This document shows, piece by piece, positions 11,901-23,927 of a stretch of 64,000 nucleotides of DNA (position 1 is its first letter; the number at the start of each line of letters is the position of its first letter). The stretch spans positions 1 through 64,000 of the forward strand of contig JAOTOM010004374.1 in NCBI GenBank assembly GCA_034440615.1, read 5' to 3'. The notes below the pieces were generated by a model. That model was not told the DNA's origin, searched no databases, and saw only the letters and a list, made by a program, of their open reading frames with translations. Origin of the DNA: Ashinkailepas kermadecensis. Taxonomy: Eukaryota; Arthropoda; Thecostraca; Neolepadidae. The position numbers and the translations under genes are program-made.

Positions 11901-12163
11901 AACTATCGCCAGCTGTCGTCCATCGGTGACGCCAGCTATTTACAAAGGAATCGGGTGTGACTAATGGCAAATCAGACCCGCCAGTGTTGTAATGTCGAAA
12001 CTTGTAATTATAAATGCACGCTTGGACAGTCACGCTGGATAGTGATCGTCATCTCTGTCAACATAGACTCTGTTGCACGTATTGTATTGCAATAGGTCAG
12101 CGATTTAGTTACTACAATAGAGAGACATCACATGCTAGGCCTTGTCAATCACTACTTTCCCTC

Positions 12164-13446
12164 TGGCTGACAGTTGACACTCCCCACTGGCTGACAGTTG
12201 ACACCCCCTGTGGCTGACAGTCGACACTCCCTGTGGCTGACAGTTGACACTCCCCAGTGGCTGACAGTTGACACCCCCTGTGGCTGACAGTTGACACTCC
12301 CTGTGGCTGACAGTTGACACTCCCTGTGGCTGACAGTTGACACTCCCCACTGGCTGACAGTTGACACCCCCTATGGCTGACAGTTGACACTCCCAGTGGC
12401 TGACAGTTGACACTCCCTGTGGCTGACAGTTGACACTCCCCACTGGCTGACAGTTGACACCCCCTGTGGCTGACAGTTGACACTCCCCAGTGGCTGACAG
12501 CTGACACCCCCAGTGGCTGACAGTTGACACCCCCAGTGGCTGACAGTTGACACCCCCAGTGGCTGACAGTTGACACCCCCCTGTGGCTGACAGTTGACAC
12601 TCCCCACTGGCTGACAGTTGACACTCCCCACTGGCTGACAGTTGACACCCCCTGTGGCTGACAGTTGACACCCCCAGTGGCTGACAGTTGACACTCCCCA
12701 CTGGCTGACAGTTGACACCCCCACTGGCTGACAGTTGACACCCCCAGTGGCTGACAGTTGACACTCCCCACTGGCTGACAGTTGACACCCCCTGTGGCTG
12801 ACAGTTGACACTCCCAGTGGCTGACAGTTGACACCCCCAGTGGCTGACAGTTGACACCACCTGTGGCTGACAGCTGAAACTCCCCAGTGGATGACAGCTG
12901 ACACTCCCCACTGGCTGACAGCTGAGACCCCCTGTGGCTGACAGCTGACACCCCCAGTGGCTGACAGTTGACACCCCCAGTGGCTGACAGTTGACACCCC
13001 CAGTGGCTGACAGTTGACACCCCCTGTGGCTGACAGTTGACACTCCCCACTGGCTGACAGTTGACACCCCCTGTGGCTGACAGCCGACACTCCCCACTGG
13101 CTGACAGTTGACACCCCCTGTGGCTGACAGTTGACACCCCCTGTGGCTGACAGTTGACACTCCCTGTGGCTGACAGTTGACACCCCCACTGGCTGACAGC
13201 TGAAACCCCCAGTGGATGACAGTTGAAACTCCCCACTGGCTGACAGTTGACACTCCCTGTGGCTGACAGTTGACACTCCCTGTGACTGACAGCCGACAAT
13301 CCCCACTGGCTGACAGCTGACACTCCCCACTGGATGACAGTTCACACTTCCCTGTGGCTGACAGTTGACACTCCCCACTGGCTGACAGCTGACACTCCCC
13401 ACTGGCTGACAGCTGGTACTCCCCACTGGCTGACAGCTGACACTCA
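12164..13446 (+). repeat. 23-24-bp minisatellite, about 54 copies
   Basis: Unit GGCTGACAGTTGACAC plus CCCCCTGT, TCCCCACT or CCCCAGT. Mixed 23- and 24-bp units let the reading frame rotate without meeting stops on the minus strand, explaining the open frames of 364-447 codons there. Confidence 0.97.
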
Positions 13447-13989
13447 CCATTCGTGTTGTTAACATGAAGACAATTCACAAGTGATAGCTAACAGGATTGA
13501 TGTGAAAGCACGTTGTCCTAATGGGAGTGTTATCTGGCCCGGTACAGTGTCTAGCACGAGTCCTAATGGGTGTATTATCTGTCACCGTACAGTGTCCAGC
13601 ATTGCTTTCATTAGCTTCAATGCTATGTTATATGACTTGAACAATGTTACGACAGCTTGCACGAAGAACAAGTGTATGTGTCACTGGACGACACAAGAAT
13701 CCCCTCACCGTTAAATATTCAGTATTTGGAGACGAAGAGCATGAGGCCCAGGTGTCAGCATTGGCTGGCTTGCTGTGGGTCGGGTGGACCTGGTGTTGAT
13801 AGGTAGGTCATTCTGCAACAATGACAAACTGGTCAGCGGCTGGGAGCACAGGCTTCTACGTCATCAAGGTTTTGACGTCCTGATCCGGTACCCTCCACTG
13901 TACCAAACATTCATTCCTGGACACTGGTGGCTTAGGTGTGTCTGTGTCCCTTCACAGTCAGACCTGTTTCAGCTGACCCCTGTTGTGGT
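13447..13989. other. Unassigned sequence with one 54-bp imperfect duplication
   Basis: Around 13,515-13,605 the pattern CTAATGGG, GT(G/A)TTATCTG, TACAGTGTC appears twice. Nothing else recognised. Confidence 0.5.
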
Positions 13990-14250
13990 GAGGGGTGGCG
14001 TCCGGCTGAGACCCTCTCAGGGGTGGCGTCTGGCTGAGACCCCTCTCAGGGGTGGCGTCTGGCTGAGACAGCTCTCAGGGGTGGCGTCTGGCTGAGACAG
14101 CTCTCAGGGGTGGCGTCTGGCTGAGACCCCTCTCAGGGATGGCGTCTGGCTGAGACAGCTCTCAGGGGTGGCGTCTGGCTGAGACCCCTCTCAGGGGTGG
14201 CGTCTGGCTGAGACAGCTCTCTGGGGTGGCGTCTGGCTGAGACCCCTCCC
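13990..14250 (+). repeat. 29-bp minisatellite, nine copies
   Basis: Core CTCAGGGGTGGCGTCTGGCT followed by GAGACCCCT or GAGACAGCT. Confidence 0.95.
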
Positions 14251-14717
14251 AGCCGAACACCATCGGGAGCAGCAGCAGACGGACCGGCTGCCAAACAGCC
14301 CTGTGTCAAGGTCGACCTGTAGCCACCCGGAGCCGCCCACCTCCACCTGGGACCGCTCCGCCGCCGCGATCCAGCCGTATCGGCCGTGAAACACAAACCG
14401 TGTCGTCAAACGCGCGCGCGCGGGCCGCGTTTGGCGCGCCGCGTGAGTGGGTTTTTGTCGACCGCCGGACGTCATAAGAGCTTCCATATCTGGGACACCG
14501 ATCGCCACTCGGCATTATCGGCGGCGGCGTGACGGACAGGCGGCCGGCGGCCGGCCGGGCCGTCGGGTTCGCACGGGAAAGGTAAACAGCCGGGCAGCAG
14601 AGCGGTGCCGTCGCATCGCAGCCGGACGGCGAAACCCAGCACGCGAACACTCGCGCACAGCAGCGCCGACGGGCGTATTGCTGTTGTTCGAACATGACTG
14701 TAGTGATTGTCACTGGC
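14251..14717. other. GC-rich CpG island-like stretch
   Basis: Dense CpG with GGCCGGC and GCGCGC motifs and short AT islands (GGCATTATCGGCGG). No coding frame is recognised. It could be regulatory. Confidence 0.35.
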
Positions 14718-14812
14718 ACCAGTCGCGCCATTTCCCAGTCCCGCGGTCCGCCGGCGAAACAGTGTGAGCGGCGCCATTAGCCGTGATCGTGCATAAAGTG
14801 CGTCGAGAACCA
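14718..14812 (+). mobile_element. SINE family 2, 3' part
   Basis: Contains CCGCCGGCGAAACAGTGTG, GCGGCGCCATTAGCCGTGAT and GCATAAAGTGCGTCGAGAAC, the reverse complement of the family-2 body at 17.2 and 40.2 kb. The tRNA-like head is missing. Confidence 0.7.
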
Positions 14813-14972
14813 CCCAAGCTGTAGTGATTGTACGACGAACGTGACTGTAGTGCACTCCATTGATGTGGAGTGACTGTAGTGATGTTCGAGCATGACTGTA
14901 GTGGTGCGGCTGCAGGTTCACACCGCAGGAGACGTCTTCGGAATCAGATGGGGACGAACACTGACCGGGCGA
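14813..14972. repeat. Short irregular repeat, GACTGTAGTG motif
   Basis: TGACTGTAGTG occurs several times between 14,693 and 14,905 in an irregular array. Confidence 0.6.
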
Positions 14973-15650
14973 AACTCACGGACAGAACGGAACCGTGATA
15001 ATTCACGGAAAGAACAGACCCGGGGACATCACGGACTGAACAGACCCGGGGATATCACGGACTGAACAGACCCGGGGATGTCACGGACTGAACAGACCCG
15101 GGGATATCACGGACTGAACAGACCCGGGGATATCACGGACTGAACAGACCCGGGGATGTCACGGACTGAACAGACCCGGGGATGTCACGGACTGAACAGA
15201 CCCGGGGATGTCACGGACTGAACAGACCCGGGGATATCACGGACTGAACAGACCCGGGGATGTCACGGACTGAACAGACCCGGGGATGTCACGGACTGAA
15301 CAGACCCGGGGATGTCACGGACTGAACAGACCCGGGGATGTCACGGACTGAACAGACCCGGGGATGTCACGGACTGAACAGACCCGGGGATGTCACGGAC
15401 TGAACAGACCCGGGGATATCACGGACTGAACAGACCCGGGGATGTCACGGACTGAACAGACCCGGGGATGTCACGGACTGAACAGACCCGGGGATGTCAC
15501 GGACTGAACAGACCCATGAAACTCACGGACTAAACATACACGGAGATATTACGAACAGAACAGACCCTTGAAACTCACGGACTAAACACACCCAGGGATA
15601 TCACAGACAGAACAGATCCATGAAACTGACGGACGTAACAGACTCATGGT
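14973..15650 (+). repeat. 26-bp minisatellite, about 22 copies
   Basis: Core GACTGAACAGACCCGGGGAT then (A/G)TCAC. The centre is almost uniform, alternating GATATC and GATGTC; the ends decay (AAACTCACGGACTAAAC), a pattern of expansion from the middle. Confidence 0.97.
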
Positions 15651-16178
15651 TACTGTTCGAACCCGGATTTGGCGGACATAAATCGGGACCGAACTCACGG
15701 AACTAATGAACTAAACTCACCACGCAGCTCACGGCCGGAGCTCGAAGATGGGTCTCACGAACCGAACTCACTCACGTCACTCTCTGACAAAACTGGAGCG
15801 GCGGAATTTACCAGCGGAGCCGGGGTGGGTGGGGAGGGGGGGGAGGGGTGCGTCCTACGACAGAGAGCTCTGAGCGCGGCCGACTGCTTTTAACATGAAT
15901 TATCCCCACTGCCGGCGGTATTAGTGAACGTGTCGCGCTGAGAGATCGCTGTCATCTGATCTCGGCGACAAAAAGCCTTTTATCGACCTGCCGAACGCTC
16001 GCCCGGGACCTGTAATTGAGTTCACTTTATTGCCGGCGAGCAGGGGCGCCGCCAGGCTCGAGTTCGCGCCGTGTCTGCGCCACAACTCGCGTGACAGCTG
16101 GCGCGCAGGCAACTGAGGAGGCGTGCGCCTGGGGCCGGTGTAGGGCAGGTTGACGAGCGTAAGTTGGACCGATGCAGA
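15651..16178. other. Unassigned sequence including a GC-rich island
   Basis: 15,880-16,130 is CpG-rich with embedded AT-rich motifs (CTTTTATCGACC, GTAATTGAG, CTTTATTGCC). This is the texture of a candidate cis-regulatory element, but nothing here proves one. Confidence 0.3.
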
Positions 16179-16191
16179 AGCAAACTAGTGG

Positions 16192-16345
16192 TTATTGGTT
16201 TTACGACACGTCGCCTGTTGAGTCATATAGCGTCGCCAATCTCTCACGCCGATTGGTCGCGGGCGAAGAGTAGCGACAGGTGAGACTCGAACCCACAATC
16301 TTTCGATTGTGAGACGAGCATCTTACCACTAGACCACTCGTCCCC
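16192..16345 (-). mobile_element. Complete tRNA-derived SINE, family 1, with 13-bp target duplication
   Basis: On the minus strand it starts GGGGACGAGTGGTCTAGTGG (A box), then ATGCTCGTCTCACAATCG, the B box GGGTTCGAGTCTCACC, the family body and a tail ending AAAACCAATAA. AGCAAACTAGTGG flanks it on both sides (16,179-16,191 and 16,346-16,358). Length is 154 bp. It is the best reference copy in the window. Confidence 0.95.
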
Positions 16346-16358
16346 AGCAAACTAGTGG

Positions 16359-16779
16359 CGTGCGCACGATATGCTACTATGCTATTAAGCGTACATACGA
16401 GACGTGAAAACAGCCGGTGGCCATACTCGCAGCGATGTGCAGTATCTCCGGACATCGCTCGGAGTAAAAAGCAATGTCCACGGTATTATAGCGGAAAAGA
16501 TATCGAAGGAAAGATGGACAGCGTGTTTGAATCGGTTCGCCGAGGGTGTTGTGTAGTTGGGATTTTTGGGCGCGTCAGTTGCTTCGGACATCGGTGAAAC
16601 TGTGGGGACGTTTTCCCGGGTGCGCATGGCGGTGCATACAGGGAATTTTGCAGTACGCCTATCAAGTACAACTTCAAGCCAGTATGTTCAGGGAGAGTGC
16701 GATTGAGCCCGTATTCACGTGTCATTTGTCATTTGAGTATCTAACCAGTGTGCCACATCCCATTCCGTAGGATAATTCC
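16359..16779. other. Unassigned sequence
   Basis: Only short open frames (about 80 codons) on both strands; nothing recognised. Confidence 0.5.
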
Positions 16780-16980
16780 ATTGACTAGAAACATAGGACT
16801 GGAGATAATTAGACTACATTGGAATCACTGGGGATAATTAAGGGCCACTGGTGATCACTGGGTGGACACTGGAGATCATTAGATCCCGCTGGGAATCACT
16901 GGGGCACGGGGAATTATTATGGGCCACTGGAGATCATTAGAGTCCACTGGAAATAACTGGGTCAGCCCTGCGTATAATTA
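16780..16980 (+). repeat. Degenerate tandem repeat, GGAGATCATTAG / GGGATAATTA
   Basis: About seven diverged copies with the pattern CACTGG, AGAT(C/A)ATTAG, CCACTGG. Confidence 0.75.
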
Positions 16981-17195
16981 ACGCGAGTAAGATGCCACCG
17001 TAGTGAAGCGCACGAGTCGTGCAAACCAACTCTACCTGATATTTATTCCAGTACCTAATGTACAAGCATGGGGAAACCTTTCGAAGCGGGAGTACGGCCA
17101 TCCTTTACCTCGCACGCATCTGAAGTTCCGCCGGTTCTTCGGGTCTCGCCTCGCCGAGCCCACTGCCGACTGGCCATCTATACGACTAGAATGCT
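16981..17195. other. Unassigned sequence
   Basis: Nothing recognised. Confidence 0.4.
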
Positions 17196-17370
17196 TGTTT
17201 ATTGGGTGGTTCACGACGCACTTTATGCACGATCACGGGTAATGGCGCCGCCCACACTGTTTCGCCGGGGGGGGGTGGGGCGGGATTGGGAATGTCCCGA
17301 GCGGTGCGAGCGTTGCACCCGGGACCTTTGGTTCCCGGAGCTCAACACCTTAACCACTGGGCCACCCCCG
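17196..17370 (-). mobile_element. tRNA-derived SINE, family 2
   Basis: The minus strand begins GGGGGTGGCCCAGTGGTTAA (A-box-like) and continues through CCCGGGTGCAACGC, a degenerate B box. The body has GGCGCCATTACCCGTGAT and GCATAAAGTGCGTCG, and the tail is CACCCAATAAACAAG. It matches 40,183-40,356. Confidence 0.8.
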
Positions 17371-17561
17371 GCCCGCGCCTGGGACGCGTGCCTGGCGTCG
17401 CCCCTGAACGCGGCCCCTCCGCATGCCACCGCGTCTATTAGCCGTGCCTGTGTGAGTGCCGATAAGAGTGCGCCATCAGCGCGGGGCCGTAAATCAGCGC
17501 CGCCCGGGTCGGCGCGCCGGGTCTGTGGAGCGCGGAGCGGCGCAGGTCTGACCCGGCCCGG

Positions 17562-17998
17562 CTCGGGTGCGTGCTCGGCTCGGGTGCGTGTCCCGCCCGG
17601 GTACGTGTCCCGCCCGGGTACGTGTCCCGGCTCGGGTGCGTGCCCCGTCCGGGTACGTGTCCCGCCCGGGTGCGTGCCCCGCCAGGGTGCGTGTCCCCGT
17701 CTCGGGTGCGTGTCCTGGCCCGGGTGCGTGTCCCGCCCGGGTGCGTGTCCCGCCCGGGTGCGTGTCCCGCCCGGGTGCGTGTGTCCCGCCCGGGTACGTG
17801 TCCCGCCCGGGTACGTGTCCCGTCCGGGTACGTGTCCCGGCTCGGGTGCGTGTCCCGCCCGGGTGCGTGCCCCGCCAGGGTGCATACCCCGCCCGGGTGC
17901 GTGCCCCGCCAGGGTGCATACCCCGCCCGGGTACGTGACGGCCAGGGAACGTGCCCGGCCAGGGTGCATGCCCCGCCCGGGTACGTGCCCCGCCAGTG
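17562..17998 (+). repeat. 18-bp GC-rich minisatellite, about 24 copies
   Basis: Unit GTGCGTGTCCCGCCCGGG with GTACGTG and CCCCGCCAGG variants. A stray copy (GGGTACGTGCCCCGCCC) lies 500 bp away near 18,518. The long frames here are repeat artefacts. Confidence 0.95.
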
Positions 17999-19025
17999 TT
18001 AAAATAATGTTTTTCGTCAGGTGTGAGATGTCGAAAATGAGCACAGTAGGATGTCGAAATTTGTCATGGATTTGGTATCCTTTAATATGCTTTTGATGTC
18101 TGTCAGACTCAAATTTGAGCTAGTGGTGTACTTATGACTGTACCTTGATCATTTGTTTTGATATTTATAATTTGAGAATATCTATATTGGGGAAATGGAG
18201 AAAAATACCTGTGCTATCAACTGGTATTGTATACGATATCGCATAATAGGTAGTCCCTTTGCCTGAAATTGCGTTGCGAAACGTTCGTGTACCACCATTC
18301 CTTATCGAGAGCACGAACATGATACTCATAAACGAGATGCTGTTAGAAAGGAGACACGAAGATTTCATAAGCACGCATTAAGAAGCAGAATGTCGACACT
18401 TCTTGGAGAAGGATGTTGAGTGAGAGCTCAGAAAGTGATATATTCCACCATATTTCACAAATAATGTATCACTGTGCCCCGCCCTGGAATGGCACAGGTC
18501 GGACATGGCCCGGCCCGGGTACGTGCCCCGCCCTTCCCCGTCCACCGCCCTGGCATGGGCTCAGGTGTTCTCGTGAGATGCCCTCCGCATCCGTGGTAGT
18601 CTGCTCATATCCGCTCCTGGCCAACATCGCATCAGAGCAGGAGCGTATCCAGCTCATCATCTCTGGCGGCCAGACTGATCGGGGAGGGGGAGGTAGGAGT
18701 GGAAACCGCATTGTGCTGCATGTTGAAATTCGTACAGTTCAAAGGAATTAGTTGAGTGTATTTTGTTGAAATGTGTGATGATTTCCCATTCATTTTAAAT
18801 TTCGGCCATGGTAGGTAGGTAGGCAGCTACGAGTTTTTTTATTTGCATTTATACATGTTGTCAAATGTGGAAAAACCGCATTTGCTGTTTTGAATAGGTT
18901 GTTCGCAGAGTTGATTATCCTGAAATGTCAATTTAGTGGGACTTTGGCAATCTATTTCAATAGTCGCTTGAACATTAAATTACAACATACACCTGGGAAA
19001 TAATTGGGAAGCGTCGCACTACGAC
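17999..19025. other. Unassigned sequence
   Basis: AT-richer sequence without recognised genes; it includes the solitary satellite copy near 18,518. Confidence 0.5.
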
Positions 19026-19059
19026 GAACATACCCGCAGAAATATCTGCGGGTATGTTC
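19026..19059. repeat. Perfect 15-bp inverted repeat (hairpin)
   Basis: GAACATACCCGCAGA, loop AATA, TCTGCGGGTATGTTC. All 15 pairs match. Confidence 0.9.
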
Positions 19060-19924
19060 AATTCGAACCCTGACCATTTGCACCCATTCAAACTTGAGTG
19101 GGAAGCATTCCGGACGAACTCCCATACCTCACCGCGCTCAGCGTATCTCGTTCCTCAAATAGCGCACGCATGACGCTCCAATACCCTGGTGCGACCTTAA
19201 TTTGTCATTGGATGCACTTCGTGTACCCACTCAAACGTGTTCGTAAAACGACACACCAATTTAGAGTCGTTCCCCAACACGCCTTCAGGTGTCGAACTTT
19301 GCATGTTATCTGCACAGGCCAGCCTGCGCTCTCTTGCCAGGTGTTGGGCGACTGATGTGTGGCAAACTGCCAATGTCTCTAGGCAACGGAGACACCGCAG
19401 ATGGCATAACGGTACGAAAAAGTAAAAGGGAAGGAAGACAGACAGGTGCAGCCACATTCTCCCCACGCCAACATTCCTCGCAACGAATGCCCATGTCTGT
19501 GTATTTTAGGTGGTTTGTGCGCGTTGGCTGCGGGCGTTTTCTTTGCGCTCGCACCCTTCCTGTGGGGCTACACGCACCATTCAGTTATGTAGCAATATCG
19601 AACACAGTGCGAGTGGCGGGCCAGCAAGGCTGCTTGCACCGCCCGCGATACATTGCGTTGGGGCGAAGGTGTTTACAATCAAGCGCGAACGACACTTACG
19701 TTATGGTTGGACAGAGCTACGAGGTTCATTGACGTCAAATTTGTGTGTCAGGTAAAACAGAAGCCGTCTACAGGTTGGAGAGGAAGAATGCCACCTCCCG
19801 AGGCAACCGAACTGCCGGAGAACTCAAAGAAGGAACATTTACTTTTGCCTTCCCCTAGATAGTTTTTTAGTGCAGAGTGGGTGGGAGGGGTTCTCCCCAA
19901 GGTATTGGCGCGTGACCTATGCCT
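19060..19924. other. Unassigned sequence
   Basis: Several overlapping frames of 60-147 codons on both strands, none with recognised motifs. Confidence 0.45.
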
Positions 19925-19992
19925 GGCGATCTTTACCGATCAAGTACAGGCCGATCTTTACCGATCAAGTACAGGCCGATCTTTACCGGGTG
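19925..19992 (+). repeat. 25-bp repeat, 2.6 copies
   Basis: GATCTTTACCGATCAAGTAC then AGGCC, tandem. Confidence 0.9.
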
Positions 19993-20261
19993 GTCCGGGA
20001 AGAATGTGTTGCTCACCTGAGTGTCTTTTTATTAATCGATTAGGTGAGAACATCAGCTTCGTGCAGCAAAAATAAAGGCCGAGTCGGAGTATTGGAATAT
20101 CTTGCTTCAGCTGGTTAAGGAAATACTTGGGCTGGAAGGGGTAGGTTCACTCTTAGCGCTATTGCCCGACATTGTGGAGGTGCTATTTGGCATTGAAAGT
20201 GTCAAATAGCATGCAAAAGCATGCGAAACAATACTCGTGCCGCCCACATCGCTGCTCACGC

Positions 20262-20440
20262 AGGCGGTTGGTTCATTATTGGGCTTTATGACGCACCGAT
20301 TGCCTTGGCTATATAGTGGTCCAAGGCTGCCACACGGATTGTTCGCGCACGTCGAGTGGTAACCGGTAGGAATCGAAAACACAACCCTTCCGGTTGGGAG
20401 ACGAGATTCTGCTCCAAGACTGCCCACCGCAGTACGTCAG
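20262..20440 (-). mobile_element. Possible tRNA-derived SINE, family 3
   Basis: The minus strand has a tRNA-like segment (GAGCAGAATCTCGTCTCCCA, then TTTTCGATTCCTACCGG as a B-box-like sequence), followed by a body and a plausible GCCCAATAATGAACC tail. Only one copy is seen, so this is weak. Confidence 0.4.
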
Positions 20441-20588
20441 GTACTGCGTCGTAGTAAGCGAGAATAAAACAGTTGGAGCCCAGAGGGAAGGCATGGAGCG
20501 TTGAAAAGGGTGAATTGGTCATCACCGATGGGAGTTGGTTGTTCTATCTTGAAGCTTCTAAGACATCTTGGCGCCGCCCGGTCGAGAT

Positions 20589-21775
20589 TCTAGGACAAAT
20601 GTACGTAAGGACAAATGTACGTATGGCAGATGTACGAAAGCAAATGTACGTAAGCAAATGTACGTAAGCGCAGATGTACGTATGGCAATTGTACGTCAGC
20701 GCAGATGTACGTATGGCTAATGTACGTAAACGCAAATGTACGTATGGCAAATGTACGTATGCGCAAATGTGCGTATGCGCAAAAGTACGTGAGCGCAAAT
20801 GTACGTATGCGCAAAAGTACGTATGCGCAAATGTACGTAAGCGCAAATATACGTAGGCGCAAATGTACGTAAGCGCAAATGTACGTAAGCGCAAATGTAC
20901 GTATGGGCAAAAGTACGCATGAGCAAATGTACGTATGTGCAATTGTACGTATGCGCAAATGTACGTCCATTTACGCATGCGTACCTTTGGGTTTACGTAC
21001 ATTTGGTTAGGTACATATGTCATACATACGTTTGCGGTAACCGGACAAATGCACGTAAGCAAATGTACGTAAGCGCAGATGAACGTATGGCAATTGTGCG
21101 TAAGCGCAGGTGTACGTATGGCTAATGTACGTAAGCGCAAATGTACGTATGGAAAATGTACGTATGCGCAAATGTACGTAAGCGCAAATGTACGTAAACG
21201 CAAATGTACTCAAGCGCAACAGTGCACGAACGTAAAAGAATGCAAGAGCAAATGTACGTACATTTAGACATACGGGCCTTTGCGTTCAAGCACATTTGGT
21301 CAGGTGCATATGTCATACGTACATTTGCTCTTACGTACATTTGCCATGCGTAAATGTGCGCTTAAGTAAATTTGGCATACGTACATCTGTACTTACGTAC
21401 AATTGCCATACGTACATTTGCGCATACGTACTTTTGCGTATACACACATTTGCGCTTACATACATTTGCGCTTACGTATTTTTGCGCATACGTACATTTG
21501 CACCTACGTGCATTTGTGCATACGTACTTTTGCTTACGTACATTTGCGCTTACGTACATTTGCGCTTACGTACATTTGCGCATATGTACTTTTGCGCATA
21601 CGTACATTTGCCATACGTACATTTGCGCTTACGTACATTAGCCATATGTACATCTGCGCTTACGTACAATTTCCATACGTACATCTGCGCTTACATACAT
21701 TTGCTTACGTGCATTTGCGTACGTACATCTGCCATACGCACATTTGCTTTACGTACATTTGTCCGGTTACCCCCG
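20589..21775. mobile_element. Foldback-like element of about 15-bp repeats in inverted arms
   Basis: The left half is tandem GCAAATGTACGTAAGC variants and the right half the same unit in reverse complement. The outermost right end CATTTGTCCGGTTACC is the reverse complement of GGTAACCGGACAAATG at 21,039, and GGACAAATGTACG starts the left side. A segment of about 80 bp containing GTCATAC and TTTGGT(T/C)AGGT recurs at 20,965-21,045 and 21,250-21,320. Long inverted arms made of short direct repeats are the definition of foldback elements. No clear target duplication was found. Confidence 0.65.
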
Positions 21776-23924
21776 GTCGATCACCACCGATCTTCCGCAC
21801 TTGAACTGGCGAATTCCCGCCGTACGAGGATCCTCGCACCGCGCATGCGCGGAAAGCAGACGAACAGCTGAGAGTTGTGGCGGCGCTCAGTTGTGTGGTG
21901 GGTGTCGCCGCGGGTTGGTTGGGGCGCAGCTTCGTGGTGCCCGTCTCGCGCGCTCGCAGGCGTGCTTTGCTGCTGGATTACTTCGGCGGTGTGTGCAGAT
22001 GTGCTAGCGAACTGAGGTTAACATCAGGCGACTTAACTCGGAAGAGAAGTGTGGAGAACGATTGTATCGTTTGGCAGCAGGCGACGGTTTAGGGGTGCTG
22101 AGGGATTTGTTGGCTCGTGAACAAATTGTGGAACCAGCCTCTGGTAAGTAGCCAAACCTTTCAAAAAGTGGCGAGATAATTGTTCGCAAGCACTGGTATC
22201 GCAACTGACGATTTTCGATAAGAACTGCCGATAGTTGTGAGTTGCATGAGGTAAAGGCAGCACGGGCATACATCGCAGCACAGGCTTATGTGTCCGCACG
22301 ATACCTGAAAATTTAAATACATTTCGATCAAATACACCTGTGTTTGCGGACAACATTCGGTTAGCACTGGCTCTGCGCCAGGGAAGATGCTACGTGAACG
22401 TCGGCATGCTTTTTAAAATGTCCATATGTCAGTAGTGGATCCAGGATTTGGCCAAGGGAGGACCATCCAGAATATTGGTGCCCCTGGACTTAGTGCCCTT
22501 TCTATCGCAGAGAATGTCCAGATCATGAATGTTTTGTTGATCGAGAGGTGTTGGGGGAGGATGCGCTCCAAACCCCTCTCTGTAATGTATCCAGGTAGCA
22601 ATTCCATGACGTGTTCGTTTTCGTGGGTTTCGTGGTATCTAAACAGTAGTGGCAGCGCACATTTTATTATCAATCCAATCCGCTTGAGGAAGATTAATAG
22701 TGTTGCCAATGTGATGCTGGTGTGGGATGTGTAACACGGGTAGATGTGGTCGGGGATGGGAGCGACGGTTTGCGCCCTTCGTATAAGTCCCACTCAATCA
22801 ACGAAACGAATTTTTGTCATGCAAACGGATAATCGAAAGATTAGTGAATTTTATTCATGGTAGCTTATTTTGTTCATCCCGAGGCCAGAGGTTACTGCTT
22901 ACGCTACAATACTGCGTAAGTGAACGTGCTCTACCTCGGGAAGAATCCACTTTGTCGTCCTAAAATGGATCATTATTGGAAATGAAAGCGTCAATAATAC
23001 TTACTTACGTACCATCCTGCGAATGGTCTACTTGAGCTGTTGTGGATGCGTTTGTTCCCGGTCAAGAAAGGTTGATTTCGAAAGAAGGAGCAAGTCGTGC
23101 TGTTTGTTACGGGTGTGGAATATGATCGTGTATTTGCAATATAAACGACCAGCGTCTGTGTTTAAGAAGGAATCAAGATAGGTCCTTTAATACATCGGCT
23201 ACAAATTTTTTTGTATTTGGTCATGTTCGTAATATTTTTGTTTACACCTGTGTCAACATCCACGCAATATGAATATATGGCAGCAAAATGACCATGATAT
23301 TTTGCAACACGCACGAGATAAAATTGCAGTTCGAAATAAACCAGCGGCAAACACCACAACAAACGGTTCGTGCCAACGGTTCGAACCATTCCTTTATTTC
23401 TAATGTCATGCTTTTCACCAAGAAATGACGTTAAATGTGACGCATAAATAAAATGCAAGGTATAAATGGGGTGTAAACTTTCACAAGTATGGTTGGGCAT
23501 TCGCCATAGCAAAAACAAAGCATATGCTGGCTTCACGTGAGACATCATTTTGGCCGGACAGCATTTGGCCATTTTCTTCCATGTCGCAGTGTCAGTCGTA
23601 AACACACCTTGTCGCCGCAAACACGGGTGTATTTTATCGCAGTCTATTTTAAATTCCATGTATGGTGCAGTCAACTAAACATATTTGCGACATAAACAAA
23701 TGTTGCATTTCACCTCAGGAACGCCCAAGACATCCATAGATCTGATAGAAAAGCATTAGTGTCCAACCCAGTCTTTCTGAACACTGACTAAAATATCGCA
23801 AATCCTTCTTCCAGACTATTTTAGACAGCGTAAAACGGTATCAGGAGATCCGGTTTCTTCCCGACTAGACATGGATTGTAGTGATTTCAGGAGGTTTCGA
23901 TTCCCCGAACTCTAATCAAATCAG
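21776..23924. other. Unassigned sequence
   Basis: A 170-codon frame on the minus strand (23,162-23,674) lacks recognised domains. A hAT-terminus-like GTAGTGGATCCAGGATTTGG occurs at 22,433. No gene can be supported. Confidence 0.4.
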
Positions 23925-23927
23925 CAT

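Noticed and set aside
12135..13478. Minus-strand frames of 364-447 codons rich in Cys, Gln and Ser
   Set aside because: Translation of the 23-24-bp array; three frames are equally open.
17068..18096. 342-codon + frame with Pro/Arg/Cys repeats
   Set aside because: 18-bp satellite plus an antisense SINE.
20544..21871. Frames on both strands reading RTFALTYICAYVH
   Set aside because: Foldback array of about 15 bp; not protein coding.
23162..23674. 170-codon minus-strand frame as a gene
   Set aside because: No domain, no splice context, and moderate AT content makes one such frame unsurprising in 64 kb.
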